From: Lumbricus terrestris
Lineage: Eukaryota; Annelida; Clitellata; Crassiclitellata; Lumbricidae
Assembly (NCBI GenBank): GCA_949752735.1
Contig: OX457052.1
Coordinates: 12,663,752-12,727,751, forward strand
Direction: 5' to 3'
DNA: 64,000 nt
Below are positions 1 to 10,917 of this stretch, piece by piece; positions within the stretch are counted from its first letter, which is position 1; each line of letters opens with the position of its first letter. A program made the position numbers and the translations under genes. The notes beneath the pieces are model-generated. The model was not told the origin of the DNA, ran no database searches, and saw nothing but the letters and a program-made list of their open reading frames with translations.

Positions 1-228
1 CTGAATAAAATTAACGATGTCTATGATCAACGACTTTAAAATAAGCAATAATTTGAGACTGTGTAAACCTCCAATCAGTCATGATATGATGTGGATTCAA
101 TTCAGATTGGATATTTGGTCGGTAATTAATCAACAAGCGAGTTCATCAAGAAAGTTTATCACAAGAGCAGCTTTAAAAGCAGGAAGAAAAGGTCTTATGA
201 AATGGAAGTAACGACAGGAAATACATTA
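1..228. other. unassigned sequence at window edge
   Basis: No recognisable coding or repeat signal. A 64-codon open frame at 17-211 matches no family I know and is within chance expectation. Confidence 0.4.
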
Positions 229-319
229 GAACAGACTTTAGTGTATAGGGACGGTTAGAACAGGCTATAGTGCAGGGACGGTAAGAACAGGCTATAATAG
301 CGTAGGGACGGTTAGAACT
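229..319. repeat. short tandem repeat, about 30 bp x 3
   Basis: The phrase AGGGACGGTTAGAACAGGCT recurs three times with small changes (GTAAGAAC in the second unit, a short insertion before the third). No coding meaning is visible. Confidence 0.75.
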
Positions 320-675
320 AAGTCAGGTCATGAGTCGGGTGGTAGTTAAACGAAAACTAAGCGAGAACTTTTATCGACGCCGCGCAAACCATGATTATGT
401 ATAGCCTACAAACGCGAATTCTTACTTCACTCAGAGTCTTCGTTGGATGCACTTCTGCCGGAAATGGCTTCCGGGAAACGTCCGGTCATCGCAAAGGACT
501 TCCGGTCAAGCACAAGGATACACGGATGGATAAGCTGTAAAGCCAAGGCGCTATATAAATCACTTGGTAGCCAGCGGCTTCTGCGCGACGTTAATTGGCT
601 GAGAGGCGGATGTTGCGGAGGTATCGATAGTAGGACGCTATGTCAGAAGAAGCATCTACCGTTCTTTGCGACTAG
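320..675. other. unassigned stretch with several GGAA/TTCC motifs
   Basis: No gene recognised. Between about 455 and 510 there are several CCGGAA or TTCCGG words, which resemble ETS-factor cores, but nothing shows that they act as a promoter. The open frame from 443 runs into the GT tract and owes its length to it. Confidence 0.35.
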
Positions 676-866
676 TTTAGTGTTAGTGCTTGTGTTAGTG
701 TTAGGGTTCGTGTTAATGTTACTGTTCGTGTTGGTGATGGCGTTAGGGCTAGTGTTAGTGTTTGTGTCAGTGTTAGTGTTTGTGTCAGTGTTAGTGTTGA
801 TGTTGGCGTTAGGGTTATTGTTAGTGCTCGTGTTCGTGATTATGTTAGTGTTAGTGTGTTTGTGTT
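676..866. repeat. degenerate hexamer array (GTTAGT-like)
   Basis: Many variants of GTTAGT are interspersed with GTTAGG, GTGTCA and GTTCGT, always in about 6 bp steps. Two or three units read TTAGGG, the animal telomere word, but most do not. It runs directly into the GT microsatellite. Confidence 0.7.
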
Positions 867-880
867 TGCGATTGAGCATC

Positions 881-1225
<345 letters not shown>

Positions 1226-2257
1226 ATAATTGTATTATTCCTATCTCTATAATGTGCTTTTGTGTAGCAAATAATTATACTTTTGTGTTTATGCCATTGT
1301 GTGCGTGTTTGTTTGTGTGTGTATGTTTGTGTCTGTGCGTGTGTTTGAGTATATTATGCTTGAGTTTGTGTGTGTGTGTTGTTTGCGTTCATATGCTTTT
1401 GCATCCGCTCCTTTCTCTTCTTGTCTTTTTTCTCTTATTATGCTGTCTCTGTAATTACTGTTTTTGACTCTGTGCCTGTCGGACTCTTTCCTTGACCGAG
1501 TTGCTAGCAAATAATTATGATAAATTCACTCTTTACTATAGGGTTAATCTGTACAAATGACCTAGCTTTCGTCCTTCTACGGCTATACTGCAGAGAAAGC
1601 AAGGAGGCCAATTAATCAATGCGGCCGCAAAGCACCACGTCGTTACCCCGCCCGAGAGTCTCCCCCCCGTGGCCAACCACGTAAACCCTCATCCCCGAAA
1701 TAATCTATTTTGGAACAGACTCTCCCTCCGGAGGCTCTGTCTTAGAAAAATGCGACCACCGGGAATTTTAATTCTAAATCAAAGCCCCAGGTGGAGAAAG
1801 TATCTCATCGCTTACGTTGAATGTATCGCTACCCAGGGAGACTTTATTCTTATACAGAGTGGCAGCCTGATCTATTTTATAGCTAATGATAATTTAAGCA
1901 TGTGGATCTTCATACTTTGTTGCAAAACTATATCTAGTATTTTAAACGCGGCCTATATCCTACATTTAGAACGAGAAATTTGTAGTGGCATTAACAGAAT
2001 CGGAGGAAGTCTCATTTCACTACTATTACGGGAGATCGAGTCTATATAATCTGCATCTATATCTTTCCGGTTCAAATGCCGGACTGATTCGTATAGGCTA
2101 CGGATCCATGTTTTACAATGTTTGTAGCAGGTAATAGTATGTAACTAGGCCAACTACTCGCGATTTTCTGGAGTCGCCATAAAAAGATGTCTGTCTAACT
2201 CCTCGCCTGATTCCGAATCTTGACATGTGCACCTGCCTATCGATTTTGTTTGGATTG
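1226..2257. other. unassigned stretch
   Basis: TG-rich low-complexity DNA at 1290-1390, otherwise apparently unique sequence. Open frames up to 126 aa (1669-2049) match no protein family I recognise. Positions 2100-2200 begin the diverged ~186 bp repeat described next. Confidence 0.35.
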
Positions 2258-2341
2258 AGAGCCTGTGAATAAGCTGGTTCCCGCGACCTGGCTTTTATGG
2301 GCGATGTAGAAATTTCGAGTTTACGATTACGATTACGATGA
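2258..2341 (+). mobile_element. LINE/SINE 3' tail ending in (ATTACG)n
   Basis: The stretch runs TGAATAAGCTGGTTCCCGCG, a GGCGATGTAGAAATT block and then three TTACGA units. The same order appears on the plus strand at 31945 and 43557, and on the minus strand at 10017 and 30650, where the 10017 copy continues into a LINE reverse-transcriptase C-terminus. I infer the 3' end of an L2/CR1-like retroelement. Confidence 0.65.
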
Positions 2342-3390
2342 AAAGTCACTCCTCCCCTTCCCCAAACAGAGACCAGTTTGTTTGATTTAAATCTTTGAGC
2401 ACTGCAGCATTGTCGATGACCGATTCCGCACAAAGTGTATGCCGCCAGATAACTTCTCGTCTTCGTTGAGTCTGCTATTAGCCTAGGCGTACGGGACATT
2501 TCGGTAGTGGGGGAGGGCAAAAAAATTTGTTTGCCCGAAAAATTTGACGACCTTTTTTTTTAGTCATCCGCCCAAAATTCTTAGGATTTTCCCGTCCGAA
2601 AAATTTGACGACCTTTTTTTTTAGTCGTCCACCCAAAATTCTTAGAATTTTCCCGTCCGAAAAATCTGACGACTTTTTTTACACCTGCGCGCCCGAAAAA
2701 ATCCTCCCGTAACTGTTTTGCCCGAAACAGAAAAAATTTCTGATTTTTTTTTGCCCGTCCATGCCTCCTTTGCCCGAAAAACACATTTGCCCGAAAATTG
2801 GGGGGCATTTGCCCTCTGGACCCCCGTCTCGTACGCCTATATAATAGCGTATAGCCCATCCTGCTCCACCACTCTTGGGCTTTTGAAGGCGCTTCAAAAA
2901 TCCCTCTAGAACCGTCCAGTGTTCGAACATTGTAATCAGGTAGCGTTTCAGCATTTTCCTTTGCCATCTCCGCAGAGTTTGCGCCTCCAGAAAATTTACC
3001 AGCTGCTCTTGAAGAAACGTGTGTCAGTTCCTATTCAGCTCCACTATTCACCATTTTCTGGCGGCGCACTAAACATCACCCCAAACACAGACCAGCTTGT
3101 TTAATTTAAAATGAACTTGAATCTAGTAGCCTAATGCTAATTTATCGCAGCATTCTCGACAGGTATTTTGTCAGACCTTGCGCGGCCAGAAAACTTCTCA
3201 GCTGCTCCTCACGACCAGTATAGTAGCCCTATTATAGCCTACTATTCGCAATTTTCAGGCGGCGCACTAAAAAACACCCCAAACACATACCATTGTGTTT
3301 TATTTAGAATTTGCAATGGAATCTTAAAGCATTGCAACATTCTCGATAACTATTTTGTACAGTTGAAAGAATACGCGGCGAGGGAGAGGG
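2342..3390 (-). repeat. diverged ~186 bp tandem repeat array (minus orientation)
   Basis: Copies share CCCCAAACACAGACCAG, an AATTTAAA run, a GCAGCATT-CTCGA segment, a GCCAGAAAACTTCTCAGCTG segment and a GGCGGCGCACTAAA segment. Clear units lie near 2350-2490, 2990-3180 and 3180-3370, about 186 bp apart. The same repeat occurs in the opposite orientation at 57040-58140. Unrelated 61 bp tandem units interrupt this array at 2536-2700. Confidence 0.65.
2536..2715. repeat. 61 bp tandem repeat, three units
   Basis: Units begin CGAAAAATTTGACGACC at 2536, 2597 and 2658, exactly 61 bp apart, each followed by a T run and AGTCRTCCRCCCAAAATTC. The GACGAC-T-run-AGTCGTC core is the palindromic module seen inside several MITEs of this window. 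Confidence 0.85.
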
Positions 3391-3800
3391 TTTGCCACCC
3401 GCCCTGACATGCCAAGGACAAAATAAGTTGCTAATAATTCGCACCTAAGCTGCCTAAAGGCGGTAATCAGGCAGAACTGCTCATTTTAATCATAGTCATC
3501 CGATCAGCACGGTTTGTTTTTACAGCACGCATCGCACATGAAGCCTGATCGTGTTTGATTATTTTGATGACAGTAAAAAAACGATGTCATTTAACAATCT
3601 ATACATAGCCTACGGCTGCAATGGCATCAATGCCAGGATTTAACAAAGCGTATAGGCCTATAGCCTACTTGTATATAGGCCTACTGCATGCACTGGTTCA
3701 GCCGAACAGTTGGATTGATTGACCAGAAAGCGTCGCCGATACCCAGTGTCCGGATAAAAAAGGGACCCATTTTGAAGATATGAAAATAAACAGTAAATGT
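3391..3800. other. unassigned stretch before the gap
   Basis: AT-rich unique-looking DNA with several TAGGCCTA palindromes. No coding signal. Confidence 0.4.
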
Positions 3801-4000
3801 NNNNNNNNNNNNNNNNNNNNNNNNNNNNNNNNNNNNNNNNNNNNNNNNNNNNNNNNNNNNNNNNNNNNNNNNNNNNNNNNNNNNNNNNNNNNNNNNNNNN
3901 NNNNNNNNNNNNNNNNNNNNNNNNNNNNNNNNNNNNNNNNNNNNNNNNNNNNNNNNNNNNNNNNNNNNNNNNNNNNNNNNNNNNNNNNNNNNNNNNNNNN
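3801..4000. other. assembly gap (200 N)
   Basis: Exactly 200 ambiguous bases, a round number that suggests a placeholder of unknown true length. Open frames crossing it are meaningless. Confidence 0.99.
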
Positions 4001-4716
4001 ATCTACTAATGTTCATTGATTTTCAAAATTCTAACACCATTTTAATCCTGACATATTGACATATATATCTAATACTGGTGAAAACACAAAGCCCCTGTCA
4101 TGCAAACAATGACATCATAATGACGCAATTTGCATTCAAATTGAAAGTTTCATTTTTTCCTGCATGCAGTTACGGGTCTACCGCTACCCGTGCGATGCAC
4201 AAACGATCCAGTTATACCAATTTTTCTTAGAAGCTTCTGTAGAACGCATAATGCTCATACATTGTCCGGAAATGTCCTAATACAATTCTTTGTAATGTAA
4301 TGTTTTTTCCTGAAAAGATGTTGTAGCAACTTTGTATATTTGGCTGGACGCTAATCTATAACAGTGTTGTTTTAAATTACAATTTTAACAACGCATATAT
4401 AACGTAATTTTTTCACTGCGAACCTTTCATAAATTACAGATTTTGCTTGAATTTTAAACATCGATTATTACGATTTATTTTCATATTTACTAATTGGGTC
4501 CCATTTTATGCGGACACAGCGTAGGCCTATATGTTTTTATACACCACCGTATACAATAGCCTCGCGAAGGCGCTATAACGTTGCTGCGCGATGTGGAATT
4601 GAATATGGTGCAGTGGAGTGCAGCTGCACGATTCGGTCTTTATCCGTTTCCAAGTCCCTTCAGATATATAGCCTATATATGCAGTGTATAATATGCTGCA
4701 TATATATATATAATAT

Positions 4717-4717
<1 letters not shown>
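4001..4717. other. unassigned AT-rich stretch
   Basis: No family recognised. The sequence is AT-rich with no long open frame before 4508. Confidence 0.4.

Positions 4718-4768
<51 letters not shown>
4718..4768. repeat. CAG trinucleotide tract (16 CAG then CAA)
   Basis: A pure CAG run closed by CAA. It lies inside a 141-codon open frame (4508-4933, plus) where it would encode 17 consecutive glutamines. The rest of that frame resembles nothing I know, so I call only the repeat. Confidence 0.95.
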
Positions 4769-4770
<2 letters not shown>

Positions 4771-5438
4771 TAATCTGAATGATATGCGGCCTTGTGCGAT
4801 TCCGTGGGCTAAAAAAAAGACGCTGTGCAAGTTTTCTGATAATTGTATAATGGCAGTGGCTGGGTCGGGAGCGCTAATGAAAGCTTCCTATAATATGGCC
4901 AGAATCATTTCTTCTCCTTGGATAGTAGGCTAGTTAAGAACATGTAAGGGATAATTTATTCATCGGGTTTAAAAAATAATAATAACAATAAGAAGAATAA
5001 TAATATGACTGGAGACAACAGGGACAATGGATTTCCCTATAAGTGCTCATCTGACTCCACTCAAAGCTTCAAGAGAATCGAATTTTTTTAGCACTTTCGG
5101 CGCACAGCACGATATAAACGAAGCCTAGCCAGCCATCCCAGAATAATGCTATCCCCAATATATTAAATTCTGAGTGGTTACATGTACATCAGACAAAAAT
5201 AGTAATATTTAAATCCGGGGGAATTATATGCACCACGGGCAAAAATAAAAATAGTGCCATAGTGGATCAAGGAATGAATGCCGGGTATAAAAATGGACCA
5301 TTGCAACAGGAACTAGAATTTATAATCTTCAAAAGCGGATATAGGTCCGCATGTATAAATAGCATCTGCGTGTCAGTAGCCTACCATGCGCATAATATTT
5401 GGGTGAGCCACACAACCGAATCAGAGATCAGACCTGAA
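4769..5438. other. unassigned stretch
   Basis: Contains GGCTGGGTCGGGAGCGCT at about 4858-4876, which resembles the start of the LINE/SINE tail found elsewhere but breaks off. An AATAATAAC tract lies near 4970-5005. Nothing else recognised. Confidence 0.35.
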
Positions 5439-5713
5439 CATGGCCGTAGCCAGGATTTGATTTCGGGGGGTGTTTCTTCAGTTTCCCGTCCGAAAAAACT
5501 GATGACTTTTTTTAGTCACCCGACTTAAATCTTCAGAAAAATCTCACCGATTCATTCTATTTTTCACATTTGGGGGTGGGGGTGGGGGTGTTTTCATCGT
5601 TTTATTTCATGGTTTTTGCATCATGTGCTAGTAAACGCATTCTATTATTTTTTACTTTTTTCATTTCGGGGGGTGTTCAAACATCCAAAACACCCCCTAT
5701 AGCTACGGCCTTG
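5439..5713 (+). mobile_element. hAT-like MITE, CAAGGCCGTAGC family, copy A
   Basis: The left end CATGGCCGTAGCCAGG and right end CTAGCTACGGCCTTG form imperfect terminal inverted repeats (the right end reads TATAGCTACGGCCTTG here). The flanks GACCTGAA (5431-5438) and GACCTGAG (5714-5721) are an 8 bp target duplication with one mismatch, as expected for hAT insertion. The 275 bp body has G runs, the GATGACTTTTTTTAGTCA module and a stretch repeated near both ends, and no coding capacity. Other copies lie at 24162 (minus), 32204 and 48952. Confidence 0.85.
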
Positions 5714-5721
5714 GACCTGAG

Positions 5722-6055
5722 TCCATTTATTGCTGAACAGATTTAATCCTTAATAAATGTCCGAGTCGTGTGCCTGGTCTTACAACGTATATCCCTGGCA
5801 TGATATCATCGAAGCCGATTATTAGATTCGGACGCCCTCTGTGTAAAATGTCATCTAACATAAATCAGAATCTGCATGATCTAAATACCGACTGTATACC
5901 TGTTGCCGTGTATACGATTAGATAGATGAATAGCTAGCGTACCTGTTTGTTTGATCAAATATAGCCTCTTAGCTGAAGTATTATCAACGTCCATGACCTT
6001 TCCAAGGCAGAAATGCCTTTATATATTATCATGACCGACTCATTTAAACAGCCCG
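5722..6055. other. unassigned stretch
   Basis: No recognised feature. Apparently unique sequence. Confidence 0.4.
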
Positions 6056-6385
6056 AATCTGTCTCTGGCTCTGTCTTCGTCTGTATGTCTCTGTCTGTCT
6101 GTCTCTGTCTATGTATCTCTCTGTCTCTGTCTCTCTGTCTCTCTTTGTCTCTGTCTCTGTCTCTCTGTCTCTCTTTGTCTCTGTCTCTGTCTCTCTGTCT
6201 CTATATCTGTCTCTCTGTCTCTGTCTATGTAGCTGTGTCTCTCTGTCTCTGTTTGTCTATGTCTCTGTCTCTCTGTCTCTATCTCTGTCTCTCTGCCTAT
6301 GTCTATGTCGCTGTGTCTCTCTGTCTCTGTCTTCTCTGTCTCTGTCTCTCTGTCTGTCTGTCTCTCTCTCTGCCTCTGTCTCTCC
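6056..6385. repeat. CT/TCTG compound microsatellite
   Basis: About 330 bp of TCTG, TCTC and TCTA units. It produces spurious Ser/Leu- and Arg/Glu-rich open frames on both strands. Confidence 0.95.
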
Positions 6386-7550
6386 CGAACTATTTGTCTT
6401 CCATTATTTCCGTTCGTTGATAAAAGTGTGACATCGAGTATATTTGCCGGAATCGTGTAACGGCTTGTTGTTGTAAAATCATGAAAGCTAAGCCGAACAT
6501 AAAACTCTCGGCCAATGGTCAAAAGCACGTCAGGTATCCTTGCTAATCGTCCAGCCAGCCAGTCTTGCCTCAACACAGGTTCTTCTGCGCAGTATAATAA
6601 TAATTATTATTGTTAATCGTAAGCTATGCGTAAAAGTGCATGGTGGTCTACTTCTGGTGAATTGATGCCATACCCTTCTGATTTCATCTGGATGTAAATC
6701 AATCATGTTATACGTACTTCTTATCCTTCGTGATATTACAGGGTTAATCAAACATTGTAAATCATCTTAATGAGCGAAAACCGCAATTGTAGTAAGAACT
6801 TTGTAAAGCGTCGCTTCAAACGAAGCTTATCTCGAAAATATAGGCCTACACTGTTATAGAATAATAGATACATGCAATCTGAAACTAGATCTGATATAGT
6901 CAGGATTAGGCCGACTTGGAGTATGAACTCAGCTGCATTAAGTGATGCCAGAGTTTTGGAGTTTCCATCACTAGCCTACTATTTTTTATGCACAGTAATA
7001 ATATATGTGCATGTGTCTATATGCATGTGAACATGCTTCATGGTGCGTGTTTGCATGGAACAAGACATTGTGAAATTTGATAGTTTGAAATTTGTACGAC
7101 AGAAAATTCTTCCCAGAAATACTATTTCCAATCTACGGATCTTTTTAGGGCAGCGTTGATGCGCGCAATATCATGTGCCGTAAGAGATCCAGCAAATGAA
7201 GGTAGTGCATAGGTGACTTCAGAAATAACAGTAGACCAAACTCATTGCATGGTAGCATCGTATGCTATAAACAGTGAATAATTTCATAACGCCATACAAT
7301 AATAGTAAATAATAATACTATTAGACTTATATATAATTATTAATTTATTATCGTTATAATTTATGGCATAATATTATAAAATCATAATGTCAACATGCAG
7401 CGATACGAATTGTCATGATTCTGTTATAGATGTCTCTGTAATGGAAGTAAACCCTGGGGAACTTTTCGCTTATAAAATATTATAGAGATGAGTAGCCAAA
7501 GCATTATTTAGTCATTGGAATAAGTCACTCAAATCCAATGTTTTAGCTTG
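6386..7550. other. unassigned stretch
   Basis: Mostly unique-looking AT-rich DNA. No protein family recognised on either strand. Confidence 0.4.
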
Positions 7551-7624
7551 TACTGGGAGCGCCTCTGAGTAGCTTTCTTGAAGAGGCGCTATATAAATTC
7601 TCGAAATGAATGTATGAATGAATT
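7551..7624 (+). mobile_element. L2/CR1-type LINE or SINE 3' tail fragment
   Basis: GGGAGCGCCTCTGAGTAG, then CTTGAAGAGGCGCTATATAAAT and an ATGAATG-type terminal repeat. This GGCGCTATATAAAT end followed by a short microsatellite is typical of L2/CR1 LINEs and their SINEs. Only the tail is present. Confidence 0.8.
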
Positions 7625-9536
7625 AGATGTTCGGAGGGTATGAGAGACGAAATGCATTTTGAACTGCCAGTGATTACCAGAGAGAATGAGAGAGAATCCG
7701 TTGACAGGTGACATTCGATAATTCAATGTATGAAACAGCGATCTCAAGCATGGGCTTGTTAGTTCATAACGCTTGATAGTTAATTACCTTGGACCGTATA
7801 CCTGTTTCAGCACTGATTCTTCTTTGCGGATGTAGCATATACAAGGTTTCTTTTGTTACCTAAGTACGGGCAGACATACGTCGGTCTAGCCTGCAATTCG
7901 TCAGAAAAAGTATATTGACGAAAATATTGCTGTGTCCGAAACTCTCTATAAAATTATATATAGTTTGCGACGCCATCGATTTCTCCGTCTTTCACAGCGA
8001 AACAAAGAGAGGCGCGAGGTACATGTGGTCCAGTCGGAAACAATTTATCGGAGGTAAGCCGCTGCTTGGCTCGATTGTTCTCTGACGGATCGACCAAGTC
8101 ATTACGCCAATCCCCTCATCACTGGCATTGTAATTGTTTGAATGAGAAAATTGCCACCGGGTCGGGTGTCCGCGCTGCTAATGTTGCCATTATTTCCAGA
8201 ATTGCTTTGTTATGATTTCCTGGCTTTAAACAGGACTCAAAATGGAATTTGACTTGCGCAACGATTCTAGACGTATTAGGCCTAGGATGCTGTCGGTAGC
8301 AAATATCGACTGACGCTCTAGGCGTCAATCCAACGGCGTCGTGAAGGTTGGAATACACTATCAGACCTATAGATTAATTTCGACACAGATTTTCTGGCTG
8401 ATCATGATCGCTCATAGCGGTTTTAGTCATTAGCTCACTTACACAGCTAATGAAGTAATGATATTATCTCGCAAAGAAATACCATTCCTCTTACCATCTT
8501 TCCTATTCTATAGGCTACTTCCTAATCTGCCTTACAATTACAGCCGATAAACATTTGAAACGTGCATATTTTACCTTACCGTATTTTTTGTGGGCTCATG
8601 CAAATCATCTTTTGCAACAGGAGCAAAACACAATGGTCAAAAGTAGATGCATCGGTATCTTTCAATGAGGTTTCTAAATGTGAATTTCTCAGTTTCACCA
8701 TATCTATATCATTGGTATCATCAGTGCCTTAGTGAAAGGAAGTTGGTTATAAACCAAAAAGTGGTATACCCGGTAGTTAAATAGTAGGTAGTGCCAAGTT
8801 TGCAGAAGGGCAAGTGCCCTGTCGTCCATTTATATGCATGTGAGGGTACGAACGACGGTTATATACTCCACCATCCCACTCGCCATATTGCATTGCCAAA
8901 TTGCTGTACTATTAGATATTATTATTATGCATGCATGTTTTCACCTATGTTCGTATTTGTGTAGGCCTATTTTATGCTTTGTATATATATATAAATATAG
9001 TTTACCAGTATGCCATGGTGTCCTACCTCTCAAAAGCGCTTGGTACTGGTTTTATAACAGTTCTAAAAGGATGCTTGGTAAGTTTAGCTGAATGGACTTT
9101 CCTCATGTATACATTTAACTGCAACTCATCTGTCTTTCCGGCACGGATGTCTTTAAAACCTAATGCCATCCGAAATTGCCCTCTGGACAGAGGCGTGGTA
9201 TACAAAACGCAGTCATTCCGGAGTATACACCCGTCTTCGAATAGACAATATACATTGACATGCTTACTAACATGCATTTACAGACTCGTTCTACATGTAT
9301 ATGCGTTGTCGTCAAACTTGGCCCATTCTCGACCCAAGTCTTACTCGTTAAACTTGGACTGGTCGCAACCGTTAATTGAGGTTGTCATAAATATTTGTCG
9401 AAATGTGGACAGAAATTTTGAAAGCTTGAATGGATGCGCCCATTTGAAACAACGCTATATACATACATACAATGTATATAAACTTAGACAATGTATTTAA
9501 ATATATATATATAATATATACATTTATACTGGCCTA
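7625..9536. other. unassigned stretch
   Basis: Nearly 2 kb with no recognised repeat or gene. Open frames of 60-190 aa (the longest at 8931-9500, plus) match nothing I know, and several overlap on both strands. A TATATATA run lies near 9503-9515. Confidence 0.4.
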
Positions 9537-9826
9537 GTTAGCTACACCGGTAAGTGCGAGCTGCATTCGTCTGTTGGTTGCAACGGACCGCGGTTCAAGC
9601 CCCGGGCTGGGAGTTAACATTCAGAGATTTAGATATCTCGGGCTAGCACGTGTGGGACGCAGGGGCGCAAGCTCCTGCGGAGCGACCTTGGGCAAGTTGC
9701 TTACCCATCATTGTCTGTGGGGAAGGCAACGGGAAACCACCTCACTCATCTCATCCCCAGGGGCGTAAAGCCAATGAACCTGCCTTCGGGCAGAGCACCA
9801 CCACCATCATCATCATCATACATTTA
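9537..9826 (+). mobile_element. tRNA-derived SINE with (CAT)n tail
   Basis: GGTTCAAGCCC at 9592-9602 fits a pol III B box, preceded by TAGTTAGCTACACCGGTAAG, a plausible A-box region. The 3' part has GAACCTGCC-TTC-GGGCAG, a small hairpin, then an ACCACCATCATCAT tail. A similar GAACCTGCC-GGCAGA end follows the LINE remnant at 59956. The head looks tRNA-like, but the fold is too degenerate for a functional tRNA gene. Confidence 0.6.
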
Positions 9827-10016
9827 TAAAGCAGCCCTCTCTCACCAGGGCGAGAATTGCCGAAGGGTTGGGTTTTCAATCCTCAGTTTTTCTTTTAGAG
9901 CCCCGTAGTAAAGTCTGCTTTTCACACCCTAATTATTCCAAGTGAATCATAGTCCAAGTCCCAGTTGTCTTCCCGCAATAATTATTCTCACACTGTCTCT
10001 CACAGTACACACTGTA
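9827..10016. other. unassigned stretch
   Basis: A short segment between two retroelement fragments. Nothing recognised. Confidence 0.4.
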
Positions 10017-10411
10017 TATCGTAATCGTAATCGTAATCTCTCAATTTCTAAAGCGCCACTCGAAAGCCAAGCGCGGGGCACCGGCTTATTCACGAGCGCT
10101 GCGTTGAGTCAAAAGGTTGTCCGTAAGAGTAGTCCATGGTGGTCCGGGTCGAGACACAGGCGCTCTCCGTGCGAAAGGCTCAAAGAAAGTTTCAGTTTAG
10201 AGACAGCGAGTACCATTTGATAACGAAGAACTGTCAATGGAAAGAGCTGATTCCAAATTCCAGGACCAATGAAGGCAAAAGCTTGAGTGTTTGGCCAAAG
10301 AAGTCCTTGCTCGCGGGACAAGGCGATCATGTCTGTCGCGTGATCGTAGTGGACGAAGAGAGGAGAGGCCGAAGTCGGCAGGCGGATGAGATGGATTTTA
10401 AGTAGCTTCAA
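10017..10411 (-). pseudogene. LINE (L2/CR1-like) reverse transcriptase C-terminus with (ATTACG)n tail
   Basis: On the minus strand the open frame 10411-10109 contains FAFIGPGIWNQLFPLTV, which matches the conserved F-x-x-x-G-P-x-x-W-N-x-L-P-x-x-V block near the end of L2/CR1-type proteins. A Ser/Leu-rich stretch follows where FK..LKTHLF is usual, so indels are likely. Downstream lie a stop, GTGAATAAGCCGG, GGCGCTTTAGAAATT and three ATTACG units as the 3' terminus. Only about 100 codons remain of an expected ~900, so this is a 5'-truncated dead copy. The family assignment rests on motif recall, not on a search. Confidence 0.65.
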
Positions 10412-10463
10412 AAAATTGGCGAAGGTCTAAATTATTATTATTATTTTTAAAATAAAAAAATTA
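10412..10463. repeat. AT-rich low-complexity linker
   Basis: TTA and A/T runs between the LINE fragment and the CCCCGAGG unit cluster. Confidence 0.6.
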
Positions 10464-10868
10464 CCCTGAGGTAAGCATGATCCCTCGGGGACTTCAACCC
10501 TCTCGAAAAAGTCAGATTTATCTGGAATGGACCGTATTCGTCAAGGTCAAGGTCCAAGTTGGAAAAAGTACTACTATAAAAGTATTATTATTATTGTTGT
10601 TATTATTTTCTTTGCCCCGAGGTATTTAGGATCCCTCAGGGACTTCATTGCTAACTAATGTTATTATTATTATTTATTTTTTTATTTTTATTTATTTATT
10701 TTTTAAAATTATTTTTATCATTATTATTATTATTATTATTATTTATTATTTATTTATTTTATTTTTTTATTTTTATTTTTTTATGCCCCGAGGTATACAG
10801 GATCCCTCAGGGACTTCGCTGCCGCCTAATATAAAATCACAGTCTGGAACGGCCCTATTCATATTCGG
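10464..10868 (+). repeat. cluster of CCCCGAGG...GATCCCTC...GGGACTTC units with TTA runs
   Basis: Three units start at about 10464, 10614 and 10785. Each has CCCCGAGG (or CCCTGAGG), a short linker, GGATCCCTCAGGGACTTC, and TTA/TTTA runs. The first and third also share TCTGGAAYGG followed by a TATTCRT-containing stretch. A fourth partial unit is at 13269. CCCCGAGG and CCTCRGGG can pair into a small hairpin. Possibly a SINE or MITE with a TTA tail; the family is not recognised. Confidence 0.65.
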
Positions 10869-10873
10869 TGTTA

Positions 10874-10916
<43 letters not shown>
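10869..10916. repeat. (TTA)n microsatellite at the retrotransposon 3' flank
   Basis: About 16 TTA units abut the 3' end of the RLE retrotransposon. Together with the (TTA)n run at 12604 they place the element inside a single microsatellite. Confidence 0.95.

Positions 10917-10917
<1 letters not shown>

Noticed and set aside
3681..4019. Open frames across the gap
   Set aside because: They are translations of N and carry no information.
6013..6576. 135-155 aa Ser/Leu and Arg/Glu/Thr frames
   Set aside because: Products of the CT/TCTG microsatellite.
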